Assembly (NCBI GenBank): GCA_964598565.1
Contig: CAZRCG010000008.1
Span: 1 to 64,000 of the forward strand
Reading direction: 5' to 3'
Length of the DNA stretch: 64,000 nt
From: CAZRCG01 sp964598565
GTDB lineage: Bacteria; Bdellovibrionota; UBA2394
Shown here: positions 34,551 to 43,505 of the stretch, one piece after another
How positions within the stretch are numbered: position 1 is the first letter of the stretch
How the letters are laid out: every line of letters begins with the position of its first letter
Position numbers and translations under genes: made by a program
Notes under the pieces: generated by a model
Told to the model about the DNA's origin: nothing
The model's database searches: none
What the model saw: only the letters and a program-made list of their open reading frames with translations

Positions 34551-35777
34551 TCAAGAATCTGTAAAGATTTGACGATTGTATGCAAACGACCGCCACTCGG
34601 CTTCTGAGGCTCTGATATAGGAGTCGAGCTTTTCATTGGATTCAATGCCATAGAAGTTGATATGTCCCAGTTTTCGTCCGGGGCGAGACGTCTTCGAATA
34701 CCAGTGAAATTTGCCCACGGAAGGCGCAAACCGAGCGGGGATGCCCACGATGGGCTCTGTAGTGCCCAAAATGTTGAGCATGCCAAAAAGGCCTTCGGCG
34801 ACGGGGGTGGGTTGAATCAGGGGGAGATCCGCAATGGCTCTCATATGATTTTCAAATTGAGATGCCGAGAGCGTATCTTGACTGTAGTGCGCTGAATTAT
34901 GGACCCGAGGCGCCATTTCATTAAAGAAGATCGTTTGACCGTCCCAAAAAAACTCACCGGCAAGAACGCCTACATAATCTAGCTGCTCGGCCAATCGTTT
35001 TAGGCCCTCTCTCGCGGCAAGCTCGGCTGCCTCATTCACACCGAAGTGGCTGGCGGGTCCGACGACACGGTAGCAAATGCCTTGGTACTGATGAGAAACA
35101 ACCAGTGGATAGTTTACCATTAGGCCAGCAGCACTTCGCGCGACGACCAGTGCCAATTCGTGGGTGAATGATAGGCGCTCCTCCACCAACAAAAGCGCGG
35201 TACGACTACGAGCGGCATCTGTAAAAGATTGAAACGCTTTCTTGCGTTCATCGGGTGAGGACTGGGAGCCACACTCTTTGTGAGATTTCGTCGTTGCACG
35301 ACGTTCCTCGGCGTTTGGCTCAATCCAAACACCCTTGCCGTCGTAGCCGCCCTTGGTCCATTTAACGACAAAACCTTCGGGATGCTGCTCAATTAAAGAT
35401 TCATAGTCTAGCGAGTCCGTCGCTTCACAAAACAATTTTGGAGTGGCAAGCCCAACGTGCTCCGCCAGAGCTCGCTGCAGGCTCTTATCAGAAACTTTTT
35501 TTAAAATAGAAAGTTTAGGTTTAGTTTTTCGATCGTCGATGTTGGCCCACTGACTATAAGGTAGAAAGTCGTTTTCAAAGGTGACTCGATCGCATTGTTT
35601 GAACAGGTTATGAACAGCGTCGAGGTCGTCGGGTCGTCCAACGATAATTTCGTCTGCATAGGTCACAGCGCAATCACTCGCCGATTCAGCTAGAATTACG
35701 GTCTTGAGCGAGAGTTTCTGAGCCGACTCGCAAAGCATCTGGGCCAATTGGCCGCCGCCCACGATGCCGATTTTCAA
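34551..35777 (-). CDS. purK: N5-carboxyaminoimidazole ribonucleotide synthase
   Basis: A 408-residue ATP-grasp enzyme of purine synthesis that carboxylates AIR with bicarbonate and ATP. The N-terminus MKIGIVGGGQLAQMLCESAQ is the family signature. FVVKWTKGGYDGKGVW binds ATP, and FFNEMAPRVHNSAHYSQD is the metal and substrate site. It is slightly longer than usual because of an insertion near residues 155-185. The TTG start overlaps the previous stop (TTGA) and has GGAGAG before it. No purE is in the window. Confidence 0.95.
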   Translation of the reverse strand: MKIGIVGGGQLAQMLCESAQKLSLKTVILAESASDCAVTYADEIIVGRPDDLDAVHNLFKQCDRVTFENDFLPYSQWANIDDRKTKPKLSILKKVSDKSLQRALAEHVGLATPKLFCEATDSLDYESLIEQHPEGFVVKWTKGGYDGKGVWIEPNAEERRATTKSHKECGSQSSPDERKKAFQSFTDAARSRTALLLVEERLSFTHELALVVARSAAGLMVNYPLVVSHQYQGICYRVVGPASHFGVNEAAELAAREGLKRLAEQLDYVGVLAGEFFWDGQTIFFNEMAPRVHNSAHYSQDTLSASQFENHMRAIADLPLIQPTPVAEGLFGMLNILGTTEPIVGIPARFAPSVGKFHWYSKTSRPGRKLGHINFYGIESNEKLDSYIRASEAEWRSFAYNRQIFTDS

Positions 35778-36208
35778 ACAGACTCTCCTCGATAAAAGGC
35801 AGCGTTATTCTCGGTTTCGTACACTTTCACTTCGTAGAGCACTTTGTTCGGAAGTTTCTCGTTCAGCCAATTCCAAATGACGACTGCTAAATTTTCTGTG
35901 GTGGGATTAAGTGACTTAAATTCGGGTACATCCAAGTTTAAATGACGATGGTCGACTTTTGACAAGACACAAGCCTGAATAATCTCTTTTAAATCAGAAA
36001 GGTTCATCGTGAGACCACTTTGAGAATCGATGGCGCTACGAATGGTGACCTCTAAGACATAGTTGTGCCCATGCCCATGAGGATGATTGCACTTTCCAAA
36101 TAATTTTCGATTTTCATCGTCTGAAAGAGTCGAGGCATGAAGTCTGTGGGAGGCTGCAAACACCTCTCGTCGAGTTAAGCATACGATCGGTTTCAACTTT
36201 CGACCCAC
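35774..36208 (-). CDS. 6-pyruvoyl-tetrahydropterin synthase, eukaryote-like
   Basis: A 144-residue enzyme that, in the classic family, converts dihydroneopterin triphosphate to 6-pyruvoyl-tetrahydropterin. The zinc histidines are H21, H46 and H48 in CNHPHGHGHNY, Cys40 is catalytic, and D86-H87 complete the relay. The sequence follows animal PTPS closely (SHRLH...LFGKCN, TMNLSDLK, DHRHLNLDVPEF, TTENLAV, VKVYETENN), more so than bacterial QueD. A QueD-like role in queuosine synthesis remains possible. It overlaps the SDR gene by 16 bp (or 4 bp with the TTG at 36196) and purK by 4 bp. Confidence 0.88.
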   Translation of the reverse strand: MGRKLKPIVCLTRREVFAASHRLHASTLSDDENRKLFGKCNHPHGHGHNYVLEVTIRSAIDSQSGLTMNLSDLKEIIQACVLSKVDHRHLNLDVPEFKSLNPTTENLAVVIWNWLNEKLPNKVLYEVKVYETENNAAFYRGESV

Positions 36209-36915
36209 ATATCGGTCGGCACCTCGAGCGTAGCGCCCGAAAGTTTAGCAAAGAGGGCAGACTCCAGGGTGTGACATACAATATGCGCCAGATCACTCGT
36301 TTTTGAGGAGGTTTTGATCTTGGAATTAAAGGCCTTCAGCATTTGAGTTTCAAAGGCCCCAGGAGCAATGCAGTTTACATGAATGCCTTTGGCGCGGCCT
36401 TCAACGGCCAATACTTCGGTCATGCCGACAATCGCAAACTTCGTCATCGCATAAACCGACGAGCCTGCAAATTTTGAATAACTGCGAATGCCGGCTACAG
36501 AGCTAATATTGATAATAGCACCACCGCGAGATAAAGTTTTGAAAGCCTGCTGGCAGAGAAAGTAGGGGGCTTTTACATTCAACATAAAATCGGCGTCAAA
36601 CGACTCAGGGGTAACGGTCTCAATTTCTCCAAACGTAAATTGGGCGGCGTTGTTGATGAGGCCATCTACACGACCAAAGGTTTGGATGGCCTTTTCAAAA
36701 ACTTTGGCAGGAGCCTCCGCTCGAGAAAGATCTAGGGCGAGTCGCGTCACTGTGGTGGCTTCGGCACAGCGAGCTTCTGTTTCTGAAAGTTGAGCATCGC
36801 TTCGCGCTACCAAGAGGAGCTTCGCTTTGCGCTGCGCCAATTGAAGGGCGGTAGCGGCGCCAATACCTCGACCTGAGCCTGTGACAATAATGACTTTGTC
36901 TGCGAGCGATTGCAT
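36193..36915 (-). CDS. Short-chain dehydrogenase/reductase (possible pterin reductase)
   Basis: A 240-residue Rossmann enzyme with TGSGRGIGAATALQLA for NADP binding, NNAA near residue 87, catalytic Ser in INISSVAGI, and YAMTK as the YxxxK pair. The frame is open to 36999, but the SDR fold starts at MQSLADKVIIVTG, so ATG 36915 is used. Immediate overlap with a eukaryote-like PTPS suggests a sepiapterin-reductase-type step. That is context only; the sequence itself is a general FabG-like SDR. Confidence 0.85.
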   Translation of the reverse strand: MQSLADKVIIVTGSGRGIGAATALQLAQRKAKLLLVARSDAQLSETEARCAEATTVTRLALDLSRAEAPAKVFEKAIQTFGRVDGLINNAAQFTFGEIETVTPESFDADFMLNVKAPYFLCQQAFKTLSRGGAIINISSVAGIRSYSKFAGSSVYAMTKFAIVGMTEVLAVEGRAKGIHVNCIAPGAFETQMLKAFNSKIKTSSKTSDLAHIVCHTLESALFAKLSGATLEVPTDMWVES

Positions 36916-36925
36916 GGGGCCAAGC

Positions 36926-37294
36926 TTAGGAAGATTCTGTCGATAGGTCACGCAAATTTGAGCTGACGTATTGCTGTAGCTCGGTGCGGTCTGCTTCATT
37001 CAATAAATACCGCGCCTCGCCCGTTGAAATGTCGATTGTAGCGCCCACCATAAGAAGGCTTCGGGATACGACTAAAGTCCGAATGATCTCACTCTCTTTC
37101 AAAATGGATTCCATGGAGTGATGCACGTCTTCTTCAGTCACTTGATGTACATCCATATCTTGTGACGATGTACTCGACCTGGATAAATCACCCAGCCCTT
37201 GATCGAAAAGAAGTTCTGCAGGAATTCTTGGGTTAGAACATCCGAGCACGATGCAAAAAGGCTTTTGACCTTGCCGGGCGAATTTCAGATTCGT
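36926..37294 (-). pseudogene. Beta-carbonic anhydrase remnant
   Basis: A minus-strand frame opens right after a stop at 37297 and reads NLKFARQGQKPFCIVLGCSN, then RIPAELLFDQGLGDL, the classic beta-carbonic anhydrase N-half. It then jumps to HHSMESILKESEIIRTLV and SLLMVGATIDISTGEARYL, the family's C-terminal end. The stretch with the zinc His-x2-Cys is missing, the CSD motif is changed to CSN, and the N-terminus is absent. Together these show an internally deleted, inactive copy. The part from GTG 37249 could still be translated. Confidence 0.75.
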
Positions 37295-37320
37295 TCATAA
37301 CAACACCACTCTTGTGGTCG

Positions 37321-37668
37321 TCACGCTTCTAATGATTCCGCATCCTGATTATTGTGAAGGGCTTTTTTCTTCATCCAGTCTTCCCAACTTTTTCCACTGG
37401 CGGTATCTTCACCTGAAAATACCAATGACTGAATGGCGGAGACCTTGACGGTTTCAGCCCGAGGGCTATTCTTAGGAAATAAATCTAGGGTGGCCGCTCG
37501 CCCCGAAGCATCGACATTAATATTGTAAAGGTAGCCTTCGAGGCTCTCGCCGTTCGATAGTGTCAGCAAACAATCGCCCCTGTAATCAAGCGCTGATTTT
37601 AACGCGCTCTCAAACGTCGGACTCAGCGATTCCACTCGGTCACCTTGCTTAAATTCAAGATCAGCCAT
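37321..37668 (-). CDS. Small Sm-like protein of unknown function
   Basis: A 115-residue soluble protein. Residues 28-85 alternate hydrophobic and polar residues in five short strands (GDCLLTLSNGESLEGYLYNI, ATLDLFPKN, VKVSAIQSLVFSGED), like an Sm or Hfq-type small barrel. The C-terminal tail is charged (WEDWMKKKALHNN). The start overlaps the end of hpnH by 8 bp, so the two are translationally coupled. I do not know a named family. Confidence 0.65.
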   Translation of the reverse strand: MADLEFKQGDRVESLSPTFESALKSALDYRGDCLLTLSNGESLEGYLYNINVDASGRAATLDLFPKNSPRAETVKVSAIQSLVFSGEDTASGKSWEDWMKKKALHNNQDAESLEA

Positions 37669-38743
37669 TGGCCACCTTCTTCAGAGGATTTTCGATAGTT
37701 TCAGGTTTGTGAGGCGCAGGAGCGGATATCGACGGGCCACGAAGCGTCGCGCGTACCGTCGCAAAAAAGCCGCGTAGCGATCCAAACGTATGATCGACGG
37801 CAGTTGTTTCGTGTCCACAATGAACCATGCAATCGCGACATGCCGCATTTTGGCTTTTGAAACCGTAGTTATCCCATGAGGTGGTTTCGATCAGCTCCTT
37901 GAATGTTTTGGCGTAACCATCTTGCAGAAGGTAGCAGGGCTTCTGCCAGCCAAAAATATTATAGGCCGGCATGCCCCAGGGCGTGCATTCAAAGTGTCGA
38001 GTGCCGGCGAGGTACTCCAAAAACAGAGGCGACAAGTTAAATCGCCACGAGCGCTTTCCCTTATGCAAGATACGCTTAAAAAGTTCCTGAGTCTTTTCTC
38101 GCTGCAGAAATGAATTTTGATCGGGGGCTTTGGAGTAGCTATAGCCTGGCGACATCATCATGCCTTCAACCCCTAAGGCCATCATCTCATCAAAGAAGGC
38201 GCGAACGCGCTCTGAGTCAGCCCCGTTAAAGAGCGTGGTGTTAGTGGTCACACGAAAGCCTCGAGCCAGGGCGGCCTTGATGCCCTCGATGGCTTTTTTA
38301 TAGACGCCATCTTTGCAAACTGCTTCGTCATGTTCGGCTTCAAGCCCATCCATATGTACTGAAAAACTTAGATACTTAGACGGAGTAAATAAATGCAGCT
38401 TCGATTTCAACAAGATGGCATTGGTGCACAAATAAATATATTTTTTTCGCGCCACAAGGCCTTCGACAATTTCTTTGATTTGAGGATGGAGCAGTGGTTC
38501 GCCGCCCGGAATGGAGACCATAGGGGCTCCACATTCATCTACCGCATGAAAGCATTGTTCGGGCGAGAGAACTTTTTTTAGAATATGGTCGGGATACTGA
38601 ATTTTTCCGCAGCCGGCGCACGATAAATTACAGCGAAACAAAGGCTCGAGCATGAGCACCAGAGGATAATGCTTATTACCTTTAAGACGCTGCTTCACCA
38701 CATAAGAGGCAACCGTCCACATTTGCGATATAGGAACACCCAT
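37661..38743 (-). CDS. hpnH: Adenosylhopane synthase, radical SAM protein
   Basis: A 360-residue radical SAM enzyme that joins 5'-deoxyadenosine to a hopene skeleton at the first step of extended hopanoid synthesis. The start MGVPISQMWTVASYVVKQRL is typical of HpnH. The Fe-S ligands are C38, C42 and C45 (CNLSCAGC), followed by PMVSIPGGEPLLHPQ and SVHMDGLEAEHD. A C-terminal cluster-binding part has CxxC-x3-C (CRDCMVHC). No squalene-hopene cyclase or other hpn gene is in the window. Confidence 0.93.
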   Translation of the reverse strand: MGVPISQMWTVASYVVKQRLKGNKHYPLVLMLEPLFRCNLSCAGCGKIQYPDHILKKVLSPEQCFHAVDECGAPMVSIPGGEPLLHPQIKEIVEGLVARKKYIYLCTNAILLKSKLHLFTPSKYLSFSVHMDGLEAEHDEAVCKDGVYKKAIEGIKAALARGFRVTTNTTLFNGADSERVRAFFDEMMALGVEGMMMSPGYSYSKAPDQNSFLQREKTQELFKRILHKGKRSWRFNLSPLFLEYLAGTRHFECTPWGMPAYNIFGWQKPCYLLQDGYAKTFKELIETTSWDNYGFKSQNAACRDCMVHCGHETTAVDHTFGSLRGFFATVRATLRGPSISAPAPHKPETIENPLKKVANG

Positions 38744-38845
38744 TCGATATCCTTTCCGTGAGGCCCTTTGGTGGCCTCGTTGCTTTCAGCGATCCACCTA
38801 ACAGGAAGGTAGCCTTCTTTGCCAAAACAATTCTCAAAACTAAAT

Positions 38846-38899
38846 CAGACGGATAGCGTCTGTAAATGGTGAGGCTTAAGATAAATGGCGAGGCATAAG
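38846..38899 (+). promoter_or_regulatory. Hairpin and tandem repeats in the gcvT leader
   Basis: CAGACG and CGTCTG flank GATAG (38846-38862), followed by two 18-bp direct repeats (38863-38880 and 38882-38899) that agree at 16 positions and are spaced 19 bp apart. The second ends 3 bp before the gcvT Shine-Dalgarno GGAGG. I see no glycine riboswitch, so this may be the control element of the operon. Confidence 0.5.
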
Positions 38900-38913
38900 T
38901 TTTGGAGGCTTCT

Positions 38914-40038
38914 GTGACACTACATACGACCCCCCTTCATTTTCGGCATCTTCAACTAGGCGCCCGCATGGGCCCCTTTGCAGGCTATGATATGCCCATT
39001 TCATACGATAGTTACTCGGGCGGCATGATTAAAGAGCACCTTGCGGTGAGACAAGGCGCTGGAATCTTTGATGTTTCTCATATGGGAGAGTTCTGGGTAC
39101 GGGGTCCAGAGGCGACAGCCTTTGTATCGGCCTACTGCACACGGCCTTTTGAGTCGGTGAAAGACGGGCGTGCCGTCTATGCCCTTTTGCTAAGAGATGA
39201 CGGGGGTATTTTGGATGATATTATTGTCTACAAAGTTTCGTCCCAAGCTTACTGGATTGTCGTTAACGCTTCGAATCGAGAAAAAAACTTTAAGCATCTG
39301 AAGTCGCAAGCCGCTCGATTTCAAATCGAGCTAACGGATGTAAGTGATGAAACCGCATTGATTGCGCTGCAGGGGCCGAAAGCAAAAGAAATTTTGCCCA
39401 AAATTTATCCCGGCTGTGAGTCGCTCAAGTATTATACGTTTGAGCAGCGCCCGACAGAGAATCCTAAGAAGACTGGCGACTCTACTCTCATTGTGTCGCG
39501 AACGGGCTATACAGGTGAAGACGGCTTCGAGATTTTTCTGCCGCCAGCCGACGCAGGGGCTTTGTGGGATCGCCTCCTCGAAGAGGGTGCTAAACCTATC
39601 GGCCTGGGCGCTCGAGATACTTTACGCCTCGAAGCGGGCTTTCCTCTCTATGGCCACGAACTGTCGGAAGATCTTTTACCTGCCGAGACCCTTTCGGCCT
39701 TCGCATGGGCAACTGGCCATGATTACTGCGGAAAATCCGCTACCTTGAGGCCGCCGCGCTACGTAGCCATCGCCGTCAAAACAGATAGCCCAAAGCCCTT
39801 ACGTGCGGAGCAGCCCCTTTATTTTGGGGAAAAGAAGGTGGGTTATCTTACCAGCGGTTCGATGTCGCCCGTTCTGCGGGTGGGTATTGGGCTGGCTCTC
39901 GTCGGCTCAGAACATGAAGAAGCTTTAAAGAGGGGCATTTTTGAGCTTGATAGCACGGCGAAACCCAGACAGGCTTTTTGTACGGAAATTCCATTTGTGG
40001 AAGCAGAGAGAACAAAGAAACCTGGTCGTAAGAAATAG
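38914..40038 (+). CDS. gcvT: Glycine cleavage system T protein (aminomethyltransferase)
   Basis: A 374-residue protein that transfers the C1 unit from the lipoyl arm of GcvH to tetrahydrofolate, releasing ammonia. Visible family motifs are GARMGPFAGYDMPISY, VRQGAGIFDVSHMGEF, ALQGPKA and SRTGYTGEDGFEIF. The C-terminal barrel ends at VGYLTSGSMSP...GIGLALV. The GTG at 38914 is chosen because GGAGG sits 6 bp upstream; a TTG at 38902 would overlap that site. It is the first gene of gcvT-H-PA-PB. Confidence 0.95.
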   Translation: MTLHTTPLHFRHLQLGARMGPFAGYDMPISYDSYSGGMIKEHLAVRQGAGIFDVSHMGEFWVRGPEATAFVSAYCTRPFESVKDGRAVYALLLRDDGGILDDIIVYKVSSQAYWIVVNASNREKNFKHLKSQAARFQIELTDVSDETALIALQGPKAKEILPKIYPGCESLKYYTFEQRPTENPKKTGDSTLIVSRTGYTGEDGFEIFLPPADAGALWDRLLEEGAKPIGLGARDTLRLEAGFPLYGHELSEDLLPAETLSAFAWATGHDYCGKSATLRPPRYVAIAVKTDSPKPLRAEQPLYFGEKKVGYLTSGSMSPVLRVGIGLALVGSEHEEALKRGIFELDSTAKPRQAFCTEIPFVEAERTKKPGRKK

Positions 40039-40052
40039 TTGGGAGAAGTGAT

Positions 40053-40466
40053 ATGGCAACAAGTAAAGAACCCGGAATGAAAGTGCCAGAGGATCTCGTG
40101 TACACCAAAAACCATGAGTGGGCTCGTATCGAAGATGGCACGGCCGTGGTGGGCATCACGGATTATGCTCAGCATCAGCTGGGCGATATCACATATGTCG
40201 AACTTCCCGAAGAGGGACAACATTTCGATATGGGTAAAGTGTTCGGCACGGTGGATTCTCTGAAAACCGTCGCAGAGCTGTATGCTCCCGTGAGTGGGGA
40301 AGTTCTTGAAGTGAATACACCCCTGCCTAATGCAGCTGAAAAAGTGAATGAAGATCCCTATGGAGAGGGCTGGTTGGTCAAAGTAGAATTGGCTGACGAG
40401 AAAGAGCTTGAACAGCTTTTGCCTGCGGCTGAGTATTTGAAATTAATTTCGAAGAAATCAAAATAG
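40053..40466 (+). CDS. gcvH: Glycine cleavage system H protein
   Basis: A 137-residue lipoyl carrier that shuttles the aminomethyl group between the P, T and L proteins. The lipoylated lysine is K71 in GTVDSLKTVAELYAP, and HEWARIEDGTAVVGITDYAQ is the usual N-terminal motif. It is a little longer than average at the N-terminus (MATSKEPGM). It starts 14 bp after gcvT, with GGGAG before the ATG. Confidence 0.96.
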   Translation: MATSKEPGMKVPEDLVYTKNHEWARIEDGTAVVGITDYAQHQLGDITYVELPEEGQHFDMGKVFGTVDSLKTVAELYAPVSGEVLEVNTPLPNAAEKVNEDPYGEGWLVKVELADEKELEQLLPAAEYLKLISKKSK

Positions 40467-40531
40467 TTCGTCGCACTGTAAAATGAGGGTAATAAGTCGA
40501 ATTTTAGGATTTAGACGATAGAAAAAACTTG

Positions 40532-41875
40532 ATGAAATATATTCCACAGAGCGAGCACGATAGAGCCGCTATTCTTAGAGCGATAGGCCTTCAGTCGGCA
40601 GAAGAAATTTTTCAGAATGAGGCTCCTGCAATTCCTCTTCTTGAGAGCCTGGATTATCCCCCCGCACAATCAGAAGCCGAACTGCGAACCAGTTTTCGGG
40701 CATTGGCCAAACTGTCGGCGCAGCCTGATGTTAGTTTTGCAGGCTGCGGAATTTATCAACACAGCATACCTTCGATTGTTCCTTTTCTTCAGGGGCGATC
40801 GGAATTCGCAACATCGTATACGCCGTACCAGGCAGAAATTTCGCAGGGGCTTTTGCAGGCGATTTTTGAGTTTCAAACGTTGGCTTGTCTTTTAACAGAG
40901 AGCGAACTTTCTAATGCTTCGGTCTACGACGGTGCGACGGCTTTGGCGGAAGCTGTATTGATGGGCTTGAGGCTGAAGAAAAAATCAGAGGGTAAGATTC
41001 TAATTTCTGGCGCCTTACACCCTCACTATGTGCAGGTACTGCGAACGTACTGCGAAAATTTTATGGAGCGACTCGAGGTGATGCCGCTCGAAGGAGATCG
41101 TTTGTCTTTGGCTGCACTGAAAGATCGTATTTCGAGTGCCGATATGGTTGTTACTCAAAGCCCTAATTTGTTTGGAGTGGTAGAGCGCTATGATGAATTC
41201 GCCTCCGTGATCAAAGCATCGTCTGCGTTGTGGATTACATCCACCATGGAGCCGTTTGCGTTTGGGTTGTTGCGTGGTCCGGGGGCTTTCGGCGCCGATA
41301 TCGTCACGGCTGAGGGACAGAGTTTTGGTAACGGACCCTATATCGGCGGATCTTCATTTGGAATTTTTACGTGCAAACAAGAGTATTTAAGAAACTTGCC
41401 TGGGCGGCTCGTGGGCGAGACGGTCGACGCTTTGGGTCGTCGCTCCTTCACGCTGACGTTTGCAACGAGGGAGCAGTTCATTCGGCGCGATAAGGCCACG
41501 TCTAATATTTGTACGAACCAAAATTTAAATATGTTGGCAGGACTCATTCACATGGTGACGCTGGGTAAGGCCGGCATTCGTGAAGTAGCTGAACGAAATT
41601 TTAGTGCGGCCCAGTGGTTGAAGCGGGAGATCGCTGCCAAAACAGCGGCGACCGTATCGCCATCATCCACGTTTAATGAGTTTGTGGTTGATTTGCCGTG
41701 CGACGCCGCTCTTTTAGTCGAGAAGGCTGCGGCCGAAAATTTTGTCTGTGGGGTAGATCTTGGGCGTTTCGATGCCGCCTGGAGTCGTAAACTGCTGGTT
41801 CATAGTAGCGAGATTCACAGTAGAGCAGAGCTAGAGCGCCTCGTGCAGTTTTTGGGGGCTTATGCTCACAAGTGA
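40532..41875 (+). CDS. gcvPA: Glycine dehydrogenase (decarboxylating) subunit 1
   Basis: A 447-residue protein, the non-catalytic-lysine half of split P protein. Family motifs include FLGCGIY-like FAGCGIYQHSIPS, RSEFATSYTPYQAEISQGLLQ and SNASVYDGATALAEA. With GcvPB it forms the PLP enzyme that decarboxylates glycine. ATG 40532 is taken; a TTG directly before it gives the same frame. It overlaps the long-form start of gcvPB. Confidence 0.94.
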   Translation: MKYIPQSEHDRAAILRAIGLQSAEEIFQNEAPAIPLLESLDYPPAQSEAELRTSFRALAKLSAQPDVSFAGCGIYQHSIPSIVPFLQGRSEFATSYTPYQAEISQGLLQAIFEFQTLACLLTESELSNASVYDGATALAEAVLMGLRLKKKSEGKILISGALHPHYVQVLRTYCENFMERLEVMPLEGDRLSLAALKDRISSADMVVTQSPNLFGVVERYDEFASVIKASSALWITSTMEPFAFGLLRGPGAFGADIVTAEGQSFGNGPYIGGSSFGIFTCKQEYLRNLPGRLVGETVDALGRRSFTLTFATREQFIRRDKATSNICTNQNLNMLAGLIHMVTLGKAGIREVAERNFSAAQWLKREIAAKTAATVSPSSTFNEFVVDLPCDAALLVEKAAAENFVCGVDLGRFDAAWSRKLLVHSSEIHSRAELERLVQFLGAYAHK

Positions 41876-41987
41876 AAGCCATCCTAAAGAATTGTCGGCG
41901 CACGGCGTAGCATTGGCTTCGCAAACAGTGGCTACGCGGTCGGCAGGCGCAAAGACTTCATCGACCAGTGAGCAGGGAGAAAGAACT

Positions 41988-43496
41988 ATGAATCTGCTGG
42001 ATTCGACAACTGCACGCCTCGTAACTCAAGAAGAAGGCACCATTTTTGAGCTGAGTCGGCCAGGGCGCGTGGGCTACTCGTTACCGAGGCCTGTGGTGGA
42101 GGCAACCGATATTACGACGGTTATTGATCGAGCTCTGCTACGAGAGGAACTGAAAAGCTTTCCGGAGATTTCAGAAAATGAGGTCGTGCGACATTTCACG
42201 CGTTTATCGCAGCGAAATCATTCTATCGATACGGGCTTTTATCCGTTGGGCTCTTGTACGATGAAGTACAATCCAAAAATTAATGAAGAGCTCGCACGTT
42301 CGGAGTCGTTGAGTGCGGCCCATCCCTTTTGGCCTGAGACTTTTTTGCAGCCTGCTTTGGCCATTCAGTACCAGCTGCAAGATCTTTTAACCCGTGTTAC
42401 GGGTCTTGAAGCTTTTACTTTGCAACCGAATGCGGGCGCGCATGGTGAGTACGTGGGACTAAAAGTTATTAAAGCGTATCACGATCTTCAAGAGCGCCAA
42501 GGTAAACCGAAGAAGACAAAAATTATTGTACCCGACTCGGCTCACGGAACGAATCCCGCCACCTGTACGATGGTAGGTTATGAAATTGTTCCTATTACTA
42601 CCGGACCTCGCGGCATTGTAGAGTTGGACGAAATTAAGAGAGTTCTTGGCGATGATATTGCCGGTATCATGATGACGAATCCCAATACTTGTGGGCTTCT
42701 TGAAACCAATATTCGGGAGATTGCTCAGCTCGTTCATTCGGTGGGTGGTCTTTTTTATATGGACGGCGCTAATTTTAATGCCATCGTGGGTATTTATCGA
42801 CCGGCCGATCTCGGCGTCGATGTGATGCATATCAATTTGCACAAAACCTTTAGCACGCCCCATGGCGGGGGTGGCCCTGGGTCTGGGCCGGTGGGCGTTC
42901 GAGATTTTTTAAGAGACTTTTTGCCAACGCCCTTGGTGACCAAGATCGGGGAGACGTTTTCATTTCAGACTCAAAGCTCTGCGTCCATTGGACGGGTATC
43001 AGGCTACTACGGAAATTTTTCCATCCATATTCGCGCGTTGGCGTATATGCTTTCGCTTGGCACGACGGAGCAAGGGGATACGTTTTTGCGACGCATGTCG
43101 ATGGCGGCGGTCTTAAATGCCAACTATATCCGATCTCGGCTGAAAGGGGTCTATGAGATTCCTTACGATCGAGTGTGTATGCACGAAGTGATTTTGTCGG
43201 ACCAGCTTCAAGAAGCTTATGGCATTAAGACGCTTCATATTGCCAAGCGACTTATGGATTATGGCTATCATCCGATGACCGTCTATTTTCCGCTCATCAT
43301 TCACGGTGCGATGATGATTGAGCCTACGGAGAGCGAAACCAAAGAAACGCTCGACCGCTTTTGTGATGTGATGATTGCGATTGCTCGCGAGTGCGAAAAA
43401 ACTCCTGACGTTGTCTTGAATGCGCCGACCAAAGTGTTTCGCGAAAAGGTCGATGAATTGAGAGCTCAGAAACAGCCGAAGTTAAAGGCAGTTTAA
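41988..43496 (+). CDS. gcvPB: Glycine dehydrogenase (decarboxylating) subunit 2
   Basis: A 502-residue PLP-binding half of split P protein. The PLP lysine lies in HINLHKTFSTPHGGGGPGSG, with TGFYPLGSCTMKYNPK and LQPNAGAHGEYVGL upstream. The frame is open from ATG 41862, which would overlap gcvPA, but the extra 42 residues are Ser/Thr/Ala-rich and unlike the family. ATG 41988 has GGGAGAAAG before it and gives the normal length. Confidence 0.94.
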   Translation: MNLLDSTTARLVTQEEGTIFELSRPGRVGYSLPRPVVEATDITTVIDRALLREELKSFPEISENEVVRHFTRLSQRNHSIDTGFYPLGSCTMKYNPKINEELARSESLSAAHPFWPETFLQPALAIQYQLQDLLTRVTGLEAFTLQPNAGAHGEYVGLKVIKAYHDLQERQGKPKKTKIIVPDSAHGTNPATCTMVGYEIVPITTGPRGIVELDEIKRVLGDDIAGIMMTNPNTCGLLETNIREIAQLVHSVGGLFYMDGANFNAIVGIYRPADLGVDVMHINLHKTFSTPHGGGGPGSGPVGVRDFLRDFLPTPLVTKIGETFSFQTQSSASIGRVSGYYGNFSIHIRALAYMLSLGTTEQGDTFLRRMSMAAVLNANYIRSRLKGVYEIPYDRVCMHEVILSDQLQEAYGIKTLHIAKRLMDYGYHPMTVYFPLIIHGAMMIEPTESETKETLDRFCDVMIAIARECEKTPDVVLNAPTKVFREKVDELRAQKQPKLKAV

Positions 43497-43505
43497 CGAG
43501 AAGTC

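Noticed and set aside
38760..38782. GAGGCC...GGCCTC hairpin as a terminator near hpnH
   Set aside because: It lies in the 5' leader of hpnH and is not followed by a T run in either direction.
38744..38913. Glycine riboswitch before gcvT
   Set aside because: The conserved core motifs of the aptamer are not visible; only a hairpin and direct repeats are present.
41862..41987. Longer gcvPB start overlapping gcvPA
   Set aside because: The extra residues are low-complexity and unlike the family; the internal ATG has a better ribosome site.
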